This document shows positions 41,057 through 52,256 of a stretch of 64,000 nucleotides of DNA, one piece after another. The notes beneath the pieces were generated by a model. It saw only the letters and a program-made list of their open reading frames with translations. It was not told the DNA's origin and searched no databases. Every line of letters starts with the position of its first letter. The first letter of the stretch is position 1. The DNA lies in assembly GCF_900606115.1 (NCBI RefSeq), contig NZ_UWPJ01000025.1, positions 59,376-123,375 of the forward strand, written 5' to 3'. The DNA comes from Pigmentiphaga humi. Its GTDB lineage: Bacteria > Pseudomonadota > Gammaproteobacteria > Burkholderiales > Burkholderiaceae_B. The translations under genes and the position numbers were made by a program.

Positions 41057-42238
41057 TTACTTGCGCTTGGCCAGCGGCACGAACTTGCGGTCTTCGGGGC
41101 CGGTGTAGTTGGCGCTGGGACGGATGATCTTGTTGTCGATGCGCTGCTCGATGATGTGCGCCGCCCAGCCGGCCGTGCGCGCGATCACGAACAGCGGGGT
41201 GAACATGGCGGTGGGCACGCCCATCTCGTGATAGCTGACGGCGCTGAACCAGTCGAGGTTGGGGAACATTTTCTTGGCATTCCACATGACCGCCTCGAGC
41301 CGCTCGGCGATGTCGTAGAGCCGGGTGTTGCCGGATTCTTTGGACAAGCGCCGCGACACTTCCTTGATGACCTGGTTGCGCGGATCGGAAACCGTGTAGA
41401 CCGGGTGGCCGAAGCCGATCACCACTTCCTTGTTCTCGACGCGGCGGCGGATATCGGCCTCGGCTTCGTCCGGCGATTCGTAGCGGCTCTGCACCTCGAA
41501 GGCGACCTCGTTGGCGCCGCCGTGCTTGGGGCCGCGCAGCGCGCCGATGGCGCCGGCGATGGCCGAGTACATGTCCGAGCCCGTGCCGGCGATGACGCGC
41601 GCGGTGAAGGTCGAGGCGTTGAACTCGTGCTCGGCGTACAGGTTCAGCGAAGTGTGCATGGCGCGCACCCAGGAATCGGACGCGGGCCGGCCGTGCAGCA
41701 GGTGCAGGAAATGGCCGCCGATGCTGTCGTCGTCGGTATCGATCTCGATGCGCTCGCCGCGGTGGCTGTAGTGGTACCAATACAGCAGCATGGACCCGAG
41801 CGAGGCCATCAGCCGGTCGGCGATGTCGCGCGCGCCGGGCAGGTTGTGGTCGTCCTTCTCGGGCAGCACGCAGCCCAGGGCCGAGACGCCAGTGCGCATC
41901 ACGTCCATCGGGTGGCTGGCGGCGGGCAGCCATTCCAGCGCCGCCTTGACGTTGGCAGGCAGGCCGCGCATCGCCTTGAGCCTGGCCTTGTAGGCCTTGA
42001 GCTCATTGCGGTTGGGCAGCTTGCCGTGCACCAACAAATAGGCGATTTCCTCGAACTCGCACACGTCGGCGATATCGAGGATGTCGTAGCCGCGGTAATG
42101 CAGGTCGTTGCCGCTGCGGCCGACCGTGCACAGCGCGGTATTGCCCGCCATCACGCCCGACAGCGCCACCGACTTCTTGGGCTTGGGGCCGCCGGCCTGG
42201 GGTTGCTTTCCGTCCTGCACCGGTGCTGCTGAACTCAT
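41057..42238 (-). CDS. prpC: 2-methylcitrate synthase
   Basis: Condenses propionyl-CoA and oxaloacetate. The 393-residue citrate-synthase-fold protein has [13 protein letters not shown] (~46-58), [12 protein letters not shown], the [41 protein letters not shown] block (catalytic His in [10 protein letters not shown], ~235) and [21 protein letters not shown] (second His, ~274). The short length and the ALSGV(M)[11 protein letters not shown]-terminus are typical of PrpC rather than GltA. It lies 18 bp after prpB. Confidence 0.95.
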   Translation of the reverse strand: MSSAAPVQDGKQPQAGGPKPKKSVALSGVMAGNTALCTVGRSGNDLHYRGYDILDIADVCEFEEIAYLLVHGKLPNRNELKAYKARLKAMRGLPANVKAALEWLPAASHPMDVMRTGVSALGCVLPEKDDHNLPGARDIADRLMASLGSMLLYWYHYSHRGERIEIDTDDDSIGGHFLHLLHGRPASDSWVRAMHTSLNLYAEHEFNASTFTARVIAGTGSDMYSAIAGAIGALRGPKHGGANEVAFEVQSRYESPDEAEADIRRRVENKEVVIGFGHPVYTVSDPRNQVIKEVSRRLSKESGNTRLYDIAERLEAVMWNAKKMFPNLDWFSAVSYHEMGVPTAMFTPLFVIARTAGWAAHIIEQRIDNKIIRPSANYTGPEDRKFVPLAKRK

Positions 42239-42256
42239 GTCTCGCTCCTTGGCGGG

Positions 42257-43147
42257 TCACTTCTTCTGAAAGAGCGCGTCCAGGCGAGCCTCGAACGCGT
42301 GGTAGCCGATCCGATCGTACAACTCCTCGCGGGTCTGCATCATGTCGACCACGCTCTTCTGGTGGCCGTCCCGGCGGATCGCGGTGTAAACCGTCTCCGC
42401 CGCCTTGTTCATCGCGCGGAACGCCGACAGCGGATACAGCACCATCGACACGTCGGCGCTGCGCAATTCGTCGACGGTGAACAGCGGCGTCTGGCCGAAC
42501 TCGGTGATGTTGGCCAGCACCGGCACCTTCACGGCCGCAGCGAACTTGCGGTAGGTATCCAGGTCGTAGGCCGCCTCGGCGAAGATGCCGTCGGCCCCGG
42601 CCTCGACGCAGGCCAGCGCGCGCTCGATGGCGGCGTCCAGGCCCTCGACGGCGATGGCGTCGGTGCGGGCGATCAGGAAAAAGTCGGGATCGGTCTTGGC
42701 ATCGGCGGCGGCCTTGACGCGATCGACCATTTCCGCGGCGGAGACGATCTCCTTGCCGGGGCGGTGGCCGCAGCGCTTGGCGCCGACCTGGTCTTCTATG
42801 TGGCAAGCCGCGGCGCCCGCCTTGATCAGGCTCTTGACGGTGCGCGCGATGTTGAACGCCGACGGGCCGAAGCCGGTGTCGATGTCCACCATCAGCGGCA
42901 GGTCGCACACGTCGGTGATGCGGCGCACGTCGATCAGCACGTCGTCCATGGTGTTGATGCCCAGGTCCGGCATGCCCAGCGAACCGGCCGCCACGCCGCC
43001 GCCGGACAGGTAGATGGACCGGAAGCCCGCCCGCTCGGCCAGCAGCGCATGATTGGCGTTGATGGTGCCGATGACCTGCAGCGGCTGTTCGTCGCGCAGG
43101 GCCTGGCGGAACGAGGCGCCGGGGGTCGCGGATCGGGATTGCGTCAT
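42257..43147 (-). CDS. prpB: 2-methylisocitrate lyase
   Basis: Cleaves 2-methylisocitrate to succinate and pyruvate. The 296-residue PEP-mutase-like TIM barrel has [25 protein letters not shown] (~47-70), the metal-binding [25 protein letters not shown] (DID, ~87), the flexible active-site loop [13 protein letters not shown] (~123-135) and the [12 protein letters not shown] block. The ATG at 43147 is preceded by GAGAG, in agreement with the N-terminus of other PrpB proteins. First gene of prpBCD, driven by the sigma-54 promoter at 43181-43196. Confidence 0.95.
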   Translation of the reverse strand: MTQSRSATPGASFRQALRDEQPLQVIGTINANHALLAERAGFRSIYLSGGGVAAGSLGMPDLGINTMDDVLIDVRRITDVCDLPLMVDIDTGFGPSAFNIARTVKSLIKAGAAACHIEDQVGAKRCGHRPGKEIVSAAEMVDRVKAAADAKTDPDFFLIARTDAIAVEGLDAAIERALACVEAGADGIFAEAAYDLDTYRKFAAAVKVPVLANITEFGQTPLFTVDELRSADVSMVLYPLSAFRAMNKAAETVYTAIRRDGHQKSVVDMMQTREELYDRIGYHAFEARLDALFQKK

Positions 43148-43180
43148 GGGAAATCTCTCAGCGGTAAATTTTCTATGGAG

Positions 43181-43196
43181 TGCAAACACTGTGCCA
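43181..43196 (-). promoter_or_regulatory. Sigma-54 promoter of prpBCD
   Basis: On the minus strand TGGCACAGTGTTTGCA: the -24 TGGCAC and -12 TTGCA elements with the required 5-nt spacing, all consensus positions met. Transcription would start near 43169, about 20 bases before prpB. It fits control by the adjacent sigma-54 activator PrpR. Confidence 0.9.
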
Positions 43197-43320
43197 GATA
43201 CCCGGACGCCATGTCCGGCAAGGAGCTGTCCGGCGCCATGGCCAGTGTTTGCGGCCTCCTGCGCGGGTGCGGGCTGTCGCTCCGCGCTCCCGCGCGCAAT
43301 CCGTGGGATCGGTTTCCTAT

Positions 43321-43365
43321 TTCGATCATTTCAAATTTGATAGATCGAATATCATTATTGAAACA
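43321..43365. promoter_or_regulatory. PrpR binding region (nested palindromes)
   Basis: TTCGATC (43321-43327) and GATCGAA (43343-43349) are perfect inverted repeats, and between them lies the 10-bp palindrome TCAAATTTGA (43331-43340). Next to it ATTATTGAAACAAT (43354-43367) is a second, imperfect dyad. The region is ~130 bp upstream of the sigma-54 promoter and just before prpR, the place expected for an enhancer that also autoregulates prpR. Confidence 0.65.
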
Positions 43366-43382
43366 ATCGAACTTCATCCATC

Positions 43383-45458
43383 ATGGAACTCGACGCGCCC
43401 CTTCCCGCCGGCCCCGGCCGCCGCCCCGTCATCTGGGCCATGGGCATCAGCCGCGTGGCCCGCGCCTTTGCCGAACTGACGCCCGCCTATGCCGGACTGG
43501 CCGACTTCCGCGTCGTCGACGAAGGCTTCGAGACGGCCGCGCGCTCCATCAACCGCGCCGCCCGGCAAGGAGAAGTCGATGCCGTCGTGGCCGGCGGCTC
43601 GAACGGGGCCTACCTGCGCCAGAACGTCCAGGTACCGGTGGCGCTGATCAAGGTCACGGGCTTCGACGTCATGCACGCGTTGACCGCGGCGCGGCGCCTG
43701 TCTAGCCGGCTGGCGCTGGTCACGCATGCCTCCACCTTCCCGGAGACCGAAGCCTTCAAACAGGCATTCGGCCTGGATTTTCCCAGCCACAGCTACGTCA
43801 CCGTCGACGACGCGGCGGCGCGGGTCGAGGCGCTCAAGCGCGAGGGCATGGAAGTCATCGTCGGACCAGGGCTGGTCTCCGATCTGGCCGAACAGCAAGG
43901 CCTGGCCGGCGTGTTCCTGTATTCCAGCAGTTCGATCCGCGGCGCGCTGGAGGATGCCATCGAGGCCGTGCGGCTGGCGCGCATCGAGCAGCGCCGGCGC
44001 GCCTACCTGAACACCGTGCTGTTCCACCTCAACGAAGGCGTGGCCGCCGTCGATGCCCACGGCCGCGTGCAATCGATGAACCCGCCCATGGAGCGGCTGC
44101 TGGGCGTGCGCCGCGACCAGGCCATCGGCCAGCCGCTGGAAGGCGTCGCGCCGGCGATCTCGCTCGCCGGGCAGTTGCAGCGCGGCCAGAAAGAGCTCGA
44201 GACCATCCAGCGCGTCAACGAGAAAGTCCTGATCGTGAACCGCATTCCCATCCAGAGCGGCGGCGAGCTGCTGGGCGCCGTGGTCACCGCCCAGGACGCC
44301 AAGGCCATTCAGCGCGTCGACCGCAACCTGCGCACCGGCGGCAGCGTGCGCCCGACCGGCATCCGCTACGAATTGGACGACCTGCTGGGCAGCTCCACGG
44401 CCATGGAGCGCGTGCGGGAACTGGGACGGCTCTATGCCGAGGTCAGTTCCACGGTGCTGATCGAGGGCGAAAGCGGCACAGGCAAGGAAGTGCTCGCGCA
44501 GGGCATGCACCGCGCCAGTCCGCGCCGCGACTTTCCCTTCGTGGCGATCAACTGCGCGGCCTTTCCCGAGCCGCTCCTGGAAAGCGAGCTGTTCGGCTAC
44601 GAAGAGGGCGCGTTCAGCGGCGCCCGCAAAGGCGGCAAGAGCGGCCTTTTCGAAGCCGCTCACAACGGCACCATCTTCCTCGACGAAATCGGCGACATGC
44701 CGCTGGCCCTGCAAGTCCGCCTGCTCCGCGTCCTGCAGGAAAAACAGGTCCTGCCGGTGGGTGCGCTCGAGCCTGTCGCGGTGGACGTGCGCGTCATCGC
44801 CGCGACCCACCGCGACCTGCCCGCGATGGTGCGCAGCGGCGCGTTCCGCCAGGACTTCTACTACCGGCTGAACATCCTGCGCATTGCCGTGCCGCCGCTG
44901 CGCGACCGCGAAGGCGACGTCGAGGAACTGGCCGAAACCCTGTACACGCGCGCCCAGCAGCGCCTGGGCATCGCACGGCCCGTGCGCCTGCCCGCCTTCG
45001 TCAAGCTGCGCTGCGCGCGCTACGCCTGGCCCGGCAACCTGCGCGAAATGGAAAACGTGTTGGAACGCGTCGCGGTCTCGCACGCGCGGCGCAAGATCGG
45101 CCGCAAGGAGCTGGAGCAGGAACTGGAAATCACCGTGCCCGAATTGTGGGGCACGGGCGGCGACACGCCGGCGAACGAAACGGCGCGCGAGGATGCTTCA
45201 TCGCCTGGCCCCGCAAGCGCATCCGGCTCGCGGCTGGCTCCGCTGGAAGAAGTCGTGCGCGCCGCCCAGGCCGAACATATCCGGCGCGTCCTGCAGGCCT
45301 GCGGCGGCGACCGCCGGCAGGCCTGCAGAATCCTGGACATCAGCCCCGCAACCCTCTGGAGAAGGTTAGGCCCCCCCCTACGCGCTTACGCGCGCCCCCC
45401 AGGGGGCGAAGCGGGTGGACCGGCGGAGCCGGATCCACCGCTTCCTGGGTCTGCGTAG
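43383..45458 (+). CDS. prpR: Propionate catabolism activator PrpR (sigma-54-dependent)
   Basis: A 691-residue enhancer-binding protein. Residues ~15-195 are the PrpR N-terminal sensory domain (2-methylcitrate in Salmonella), ~205-310 a PAS domain (NTVLFHLNEGVAAVDAHGRV), ~335-570 the AAA+ domain with Walker A GESGTGKE (~361), Walker B GTIFLDEIGDMP (~430) and the sigma-54 contact loop GAFSGA instead of GAFTGA (~409), and ~635-665 a Fis-type HTH (DRRQACRILDISPATLWRRL). The last ~25 residues (GPPLRAYARPPGGEAGG...) are translated from a dispersed repeat, so the original stop has been replaced. Confidence 0.93.
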   Translation: MELDAPLPAGPGRRPVIWAMGISRVARAFAELTPAYAGLADFRVVDEGFETAARSINRAARQGEVDAVVAGGSNGAYLRQNVQVPVALIKVTGFDVMHALTAARRLSSRLALVTHASTFPETEAFKQAFGLDFPSHSYVTVDDAAARVEALKREGMEVIVGPGLVSDLAEQQGLAGVFLYSSSSIRGALEDAIEAVRLARIEQRRRAYLNTVLFHLNEGVAAVDAHGRVQSMNPPMERLLGVRRDQAIGQPLEGVAPAISLAGQLQRGQKELETIQRVNEKVLIVNRIPIQSGGELLGAVVTAQDAKAIQRVDRNLRTGGSVRPTGIRYELDDLLGSSTAMERVRELGRLYAEVSSTVLIEGESGTGKEVLAQGMHRASPRRDFPFVAINCAAFPEPLLESELFGYEEGAFSGARKGGKSGLFEAAHNGTIFLDEIGDMPLALQVRLLRVLQEKQVLPVGALEPVAVDVRVIAATHRDLPAMVRSGAFRQDFYYRLNILRIAVPPLRDREGDVEELAETLYTRAQQRLGIARPVRLPAFVKLRCARYAWPGNLREMENVLERVAVSHARRKIGRKELEQELEITVPELWGTGGDTPANETAREDASSPGPASASGSRLAPLEEVVRAAQAEHIRRVLQACGGDRRQACRILDISPATLWRRLGPPLRAYARPPGGEAGGPAEPDPPLPGSA
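45371..45452 (+). repeat. Dispersed palindromic repeat, copy 4 (within prpR 3' end)
   Basis: CCCCCCCTACGCGCTTACGCG, CCCCCCAGGGGG, GGTGGACCGGCGGAGCCGGATCCACC, CTTCCTGGGTCTG. Forms the last codons of prpR. Nearly identical to copy 9 (63779), including the following TCTTGGATTG. Confidence 0.9.
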
Positions 45459-45519
45459 GGTATCTTGGATTGAAGCGGTGCGCTTTTTTGCGCGATCGTG
45501 GGTATTTCGAAGGTTTTGA

Positions 45520-45662
45520 TCCAGGGCACAGCGGATCCGGCTTTGCCGGTCCGCCAGTGCCGCCCCTTGAGGGGGGCGGCGCAGCCGCATGGGGTGGACT
45601 TTCTTTCCGGTCCGCCAGTGCCGCCTCCTTGAGGGGGCCCGCGTAAGCGCGTAGGGGGTGGG
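45520..45662 (-). repeat. Dispersed palindromic repeat, copy 5 (composite, inverted to copy 4)
   Basis: GGATCCGGCTTTGCCGGTCC, CCCCTTGAGGGG, GGCGCAGCCGC, then a second unit GGTCCGCC, CCTTGAGGG, GCGTAAGCGCG and a G run. Same two-unit structure as 14736-14878 but inverted. With copy 4 it makes an inverted pair between convergent prpR and gcdH. Confidence 0.85.
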
Positions 45663-45671
45663 CGTCCCCCC

Positions 45672-46865
45672 CTAGCAGAAAGCCTGAATGCCGGTCTGGG
45701 CGCGGCCCAGGATCAGGGCGTGGACGTCGTGCGTGCCCTCGTAGGTGTTCACCACCTCCAGGTTGACGACGTGGCGGATGACGCCGAACTCGTCGGAGAT
45801 GCCGTTGCCGCCCAGCATGTCGCGCGCGAGACGGGCGACGTCGAGGGACTTGCCGCATGAGTTGCGCTTCATGATGGAGGTGATTTCCACCGCCGCCGTG
45901 CCTTCGTCCTTCATGCGGCCCAGGCGCAGGCAGCCTTGCAGGCCCAGGGTGATCTCGGTCTGCATGTCGGCCAGCTTTTTCTGGATCAGCTGGTTCGCGG
46001 CCAGCGGGCGGCCGAACTGCTTGCGGTCCAGCACGTACTGGCGGGCGGTGTGCCAGCAGTCCTCGGCCGCGCCCAGCGCGCCCCAGGCGATGCCGTAGCG
46101 CGCCGAGTTCAGGCAGGTGAAGGGGCCGCGCAGGCCGGATACGCCGGGCATGATGTTCTCCTCCGGCACGAATACCTCGTCCATCACGATCTCGCCGGTG
46201 ACGGAGGTGCGCAGGCCAACCTTGCCGTGGATGGCCGGTGCGCTCAAGCCCTTCCAGCCCTTTTCGAGAATGAAGCCGCGGATCGCGTCCTTGCCGTCCT
46301 CGCCCTTGAGCTTGGCCCAGACCACGAACACGTCCGCGATCGGCGAGTTGGTGATCCACATCTTGGCGCCGCTCATGCGATAGCCGCCGTCCACCTTGGT
46401 GGCGCGGGTAACCATCGAGCCGGGATCGGAGCCATGGTTGGGCTCGGTCAGGCCGAAGCAGCCGATCAGTTCGCCGGTGGCCAGCTTGGGCAGGTACTTC
46501 TGCTTCTGCGCCTCGGTGCCGAACTCGTAGATGGGCACCATGACCAGCGACGACTGCACGCTCATCATCGAGCGATAACCCGAATCCACGCGCTCGACCT
46601 CGCGGGCGATCAGGCCGTAGCTGACGTAGTTCAGGCCGGGGCCGCCGTATTGCTCGGGGATGGTCGGCCCCAGCAGGCCCAGCTCGCCCATCTCGCGGAA
46701 GATGGCCGCATCGGTGCGCTCATGGCGGAACGATTCCAGCACGCGGGGCGCCAGCTTGTCCTGGCAATACGCCGCGGCGGCTTCGCGCACCATGCGTTCT
46801 TCGTCGGTCAATTGCTGGTCCAGCAGCAGCGGATCGGCCCAATTGAATTGTGCAGGCGTATGCAT
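45672..46865 (-). CDS. gcdH: Glutaryl-CoA dehydrogenase
   Basis: Oxidises and decarboxylates glutaryl-CoA to crotonyl-CoA in lysine/tryptophan/glutarate breakdown. The 397-residue acyl-CoA dehydrogenase has the FAD-binding [22 protein letters not shown] (~135-156), [18 protein letters not shown], the [40 protein letters not shown] block (~250-290), [12 protein letters not shown] (~350) and the catalytic base Glu in [25 protein letters not shown], typical of GcdH. The start [15 protein letters not shown] follows the family pattern. It is divergent from a LysR gene likely to be its activator. Confidence 0.93.
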   Translation of the reverse strand: MHTPAQFNWADPLLLDQQLTDEERMVREAAAAYCQDKLAPRVLESFRHERTDAAIFREMGELGLLGPTIPEQYGGPGLNYVSYGLIAREVERVDSGYRSMMSVQSSLVMVPIYEFGTEAQKQKYLPKLATGELIGCFGLTEPNHGSDPGSMVTRATKVDGGYRMSGAKMWITNSPIADVFVVWAKLKGEDGKDAIRGFILEKGWKGLSAPAIHGKVGLRTSVTGEIVMDEVFVPEENIMPGVSGLRGPFTCLNSARYGIAWGALGAAEDCWHTARQYVLDRKQFGRPLAANQLIQKKLADMQTEITLGLQGCLRLGRMKDEGTAAVEITSIMKRNSCGKSLDVARLARDMLGGNGISDEFGVIRHVVNLEVVNTYEGTHDVHALILGRAQTGIQAFC

Positions 46866-46984
46866 AGGATTCGTGTCTCGCAAAAGTTGTCGGGAAATGG
46901 CGGTCCGGCGGGCCCGGATGGCGGCTCGACGGGCCGGGCCGCGGTTGGCTCCCGGCCGGCAACGCAGCAACCGTCCTGTTCTGG

Positions 46985-47056
46985 TTACGCACGATATACG
47001 CTTTCAGCGCCGCCGCCAAACGAGTTATTCGCAATTCCCTGTGCGCTTTACGCACT
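46985..47056. promoter_or_regulatory. Putative LysR sites between gcdH and its regulator
   Basis: The 240-bp divergent gap is AT-richer near 46980-47070 and has two copies of TTACGCAC (about 46986 and 47052) on the plus strand about 65 bp apart. They could be recognition and activation half-sites of the divergent LysR protein. Visual inference only. Confidence 0.3.
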
Positions 47057-47103
47057 TGTTGGCGGTAAAGTGGTGGCTTTCTCCCTGCTTTTTCTTCCCG
47101 CTC

Positions 47104-48096
47104 ATGCGCCGCAAGCTTCCCAGCACGGCCGCGCTCGCCGCCTTCGAGGCCGCGGCGCGGCACCAGAGCTTCACCAAGGCCGCCGCCGAACTGGCGCTGA
47201 CCCAGAGCGCCGTGTGCCGGCAGATCGCCGGACTGGAATCCTTCCTCGGACTGAAACTGTTCCGCCGCACCCGCCGCGGGGTCACGCTGACCCAGGCGGG
47301 ACAGTCCTACGGCGAAGTCGTGGCCAGGCGCCTGGACGAAGTCGAGCGCGATACCCTGGATTTGATGGCGCGGCGCGGCGAAGGCGGGGTGCTGGAATTG
47401 GCGTCGGTGCCCACCTTCGCCACACGCTGGCTGCTGCCCCGGCTGGCCAGCTTCGAACGCGCGGCGCCGAACATTGTGCTCAACATCACGCCGCAGAGCC
47501 GCCCCTTCCTGTTCGAAGGCACGCCTTTCGATGCCGCCCTCCATGCCGGCGACGGCCCCTGGCCGGGCACGGAGGCCATTTTCCTGATGCCCGAGAAACT
47601 CGTTCCGGTGTGCTCGCCCAAGCTGCTGGGCGTGCGCAAGCGCATCATGCCCGAGCAGTTCTCGGCCTACCGGCTGTTGCAGCAGAGTACGCGGCCCTAT
47701 GCCTGGCGCCAGTGGTTCGACGCCCAGCACGTGAGCCACGGCCACGACCTGAGCGGCCCGCGCTACGAACTGTTCTCCATGCTGATCGAGGCCGCCGTGC
47801 ACGGCCAGGGCATCGCGCTGGTGCCGCGCCTGATGGTGGAAGACGAACTGGCCCAGGGCAAGCTGATCGTCGCGTGCGATCGCCCTTCCGTGCGCGACAA
47901 GAACTACTACCTGGTGCTGCCGGAATGGAAATCCGACCACGCGCCGGTCCATGCCTTCATCGGCTGGCTGACTGCGCAAGCGGCCCAATACTGCCAGGAA
48001 CACGGCCTGGACACCCCGGCCGCCGCGGCCGGCCGGGAGGACGCGGCCGCGCCCGCCCCGCCGGCGCGGCGCCGCACCCGCAAGGCCGCACTTTGA
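47104..48096 (+). CDS. LysR-family regulator, GcdR/GcvA-like
   Basis: A 330-residue protein. The N-terminal HTH is LPSTAALAAFEAAARHQSFTKAAAELALTQSAVCRQIAGLESFLGLKLFRRTRRGVTLTQAGQSY (~5-69), with the 'LPS(T)xAL(x)AFEAAAR' start characteristic of the GcvA subgroup. The effector domain (~90-300) includes LASVPTFATRWLLPRLASFE. The tail (~305-330) is rich in Ala/Pro/Arg and probably disordered. Divergent pairing with gcdH is the arrangement of GcdR, which activates glutarate catabolism in Pseudomonas; by analogy it likely controls gcdH here. Confidence 0.88.
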   Translation: MRRKLPSTAALAAFEAAARHQSFTKAAAELALTQSAVCRQIAGLESFLGLKLFRRTRRGVTLTQAGQSYGEVVARRLDEVERDTLDLMARRGEGGVLELASVPTFATRWLLPRLASFERAAPNIVLNITPQSRPFLFEGTPFDAALHAGDGPWPGTEAIFLMPEKLVPVCSPKLLGVRKRIMPEQFSAYRLLQQSTRPYAWRQWFDAQHVSHGHDLSGPRYELFSMLIEAAVHGQGIALVPRLMVEDELAQGKLIVACDRPSVRDKNYYLVLPEWKSDHAPVHAFIGWLTAQAAQYCQEHGLDTPAAAAGREDAAAPAPPARRRTRKAAL

Positions 48097-48129
48097 CGGA
48101 AACGACACCGCCAACCGAAGCCTCAGGCC

Positions 48130-49332
48130 CTATCCGCCCACCGGCTCCTGCCCAGCCGGGCGCCCCTGCCCGCGTAGGCGCAGCGCCAGGACGAGGCCGA
48201 ACAAGGCGGCGATCGCGCCCAGCAGGAAGATGCTGGCATAGCCCAGCCTATCGGCGATCCAGCCCGCCGCCGGTCCGGTCGCGCCATAGGCGAGATCCTG
48301 GAAAGCCGCGAAACCGCCTATGGCCGTGCCGCGCAGATGCTCGGGCACGCGCCTGACCGCGACCAGGCCCATGGCGGGAAACACCATCGAGCAGCCCACG
48401 CCGGTCAGCAGCGCCCCGGCCATCGCCACGCCGGCCGACGGCGCCAGCCACAGCAATGCCTGCCCGGCCGCTTCGACCGCCAGCGAAACCAGCGCCACCG
48501 GCACGCCGCCAAAACGGTCCGGGAACGTGCCGAACACCAGGCGGACCAGCACGAAGCCCACGCCGAAGCACGTCAGGCCGTACCCGGCGCCGTCCCAGCC
48601 GCGCGCCAGGAAATACAGCGGAAAGAACGCGCCGAGCGCGGCAAAGCCTATGCCCTGCAGCCCGACCACGACGCCGGGCTGCCATATCCGTCCCAGCACC
48701 TGCGCGAACGACGGACGGACCCCGCCGCCGACAGGCATGGCCGGCGCGAACGGCCACAGCATCAGCGCTCCCAATGCCGGCAGCGCCACGCATGCCGCCA
48801 TCAGGCCGGCGAAACCCGCCGCGTCCAGCAGCCACAGCCCGAGCGGACCGCCCGCCGCGAAAGCGCCGTACATGCCCATGCCGGCCAGCGCCATGACCAG
48901 GCCGGAACGCCCCGGCCCCATGATCGCCATGCTCCACGCGATCATGCCCACGACCACCAGGCTCTCGCCCAGGCCCAGCAGCAGCCGGCCCGCCAGCAGC
49001 ACGGCATAGGCCGCCGTGCCGCCGCCCAGCCACGGCAGCACCGACGCCATGCACAGCAGCGCGGCCAGCGCATACAGTCCCAGACCGCGGAACGCGCCCG
49101 CCTTGCCGCCGCGTTCGTCAGCCTGCCTGCCCGCCCAGCCGCGACTCAGGATGGTAGAAAGAAAGGCGATGCCCACGGCCAGCCCGGACGCGACATTGCC
49201 CATCCGCAGCGTGTGCGAGACGTGCACGGCCACCGCGGGCATGGCCATCGCCACCGCCAGGTAACTCAGGAAAAGCGCCAGGGTTATCCAGACCAATCGG
49301 CGCAAGGGGGGATCTTTCAAGACGTTCGGCAT
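48130..49332 (-). CDS. MFS transporter, YhhS/arabinose-efflux type
   Basis: A 400-residue major facilitator with 12 predicted helices. The loop 2-3 signature GWAGRQADERGGKAGAFRGLG (~64-84, G-x-x-x-D-R/E-x-G-R/K-x) is in the expected place, with RLLLGLGESLVVVGMIAWSMAIMGPGRSG (~114-142) following. The family exports sugars, drugs or glyphosate-like compounds; the substrate is unknown. The ATG at 49332 has AGGAG upstream; the frame is open to 49479 but the extension is not membrane-like. It converges with the LysR gene. Confidence 0.85.
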   Translation of the reverse strand: MPNVLKDPPLRRLVWITLALFLSYLAVAMAMPAVAVHVSHTLRMGNVASGLAVGIAFLSTILSRGWAGRQADERGGKAGAFRGLGLYALAALLCMASVLPWLGGGTAAYAVLLAGRLLLGLGESLVVVGMIAWSMAIMGPGRSGLVMALAGMGMYGAFAAGGPLGLWLLDAAGFAGLMAACVALPALGALMLWPFAPAMPVGGGVRPSFAQVLGRIWQPGVVVGLQGIGFAALGAFFPLYFLARGWDGAGYGLTCFGVGFVLVRLVFGTFPDRFGGVPVALVSLAVEAAGQALLWLAPSAGVAMAGALLTGVGCSMVFPAMGLVAVRRVPEHLRGTAIGGFAAFQDLAYGATGPAAGWIADRLGYASIFLLGAIAALFGLVLALRLRGQGRPAGQEPVGG

Positions 49333-49523
49333 CGAGCCGCTCCTTCGGAGAAGCGCGGCACCGCATGCGAACAGGACGGAGAACGAAGGAGGGGATGAAC
49401 CAACGCACACCGCCGGCCACGGGGTGCCGCTGGCGATACGTTGGTTGACGTAAACGTTTACGGACGCCCGCGCGGCCAAGCCGGCGCGAACGACACGTCA
49501 TTATAGTCGCAACAACGACACCC

Positions 49524-49603
49524 CACCCAGGGCACAGCGGATCTGGCTCCGCCAGTCCGCCAGTGCCGCCCCCTGGGGGGCGCGCGTAAGCGCGTAGGGG
49601 GGG
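49524..49603 (-). repeat. Dispersed palindromic repeat, copy 6
   Basis: CCCAGGGCACAGCGGATCTGG, CCGCCCCCTGGGGGGCG, CGCGTAAGCGCG and a G run. It lies four bases downstream of the rpoD stop, where its second hairpin could act as the operon terminator. Confidence 0.85.
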
Positions 49604-49607
49604 ACCT

Positions 49608-51980
<2,373 letters not shown>

Positions 51981-52256
51981 GGTCGGTCAACCACTCCTAA
52001 AATTCCGTCCGGTAGCCGGATCGCATCCGGCCCCACCCGCTTTCCGGCTCCCCGGCCTGCCCTGCTTTCCGGCCGCACCGGGCGGTCGGACATGGGCAAT
52101 CGCCGCGGATCCCGTCGCTGCGCGGCGTCATTGCTGCCGCGCCGTCGATAAACGCTCGCGGCGTTCACCGGCACTCGCGATGCCTGCCACGCGTGTAACA
52201 CCGCGTTTACCATAAAACCGAGGGGGAAAAACCGCATAAGACATGCGGTAAACCCT

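Noticed and set aside
39620..42232. An 870-codon plus-strand open frame opposite prpD and prpC
   Set aside because: It is antisense to two well-supported enzymes, has a His/Gln/Arg-rich composition typical of the complement of GC-rich codons, and shows no domain. The same reasoning removes the long antisense frames at 17220-19493, 49653-52151, 52356-54263 and 45936-48356.
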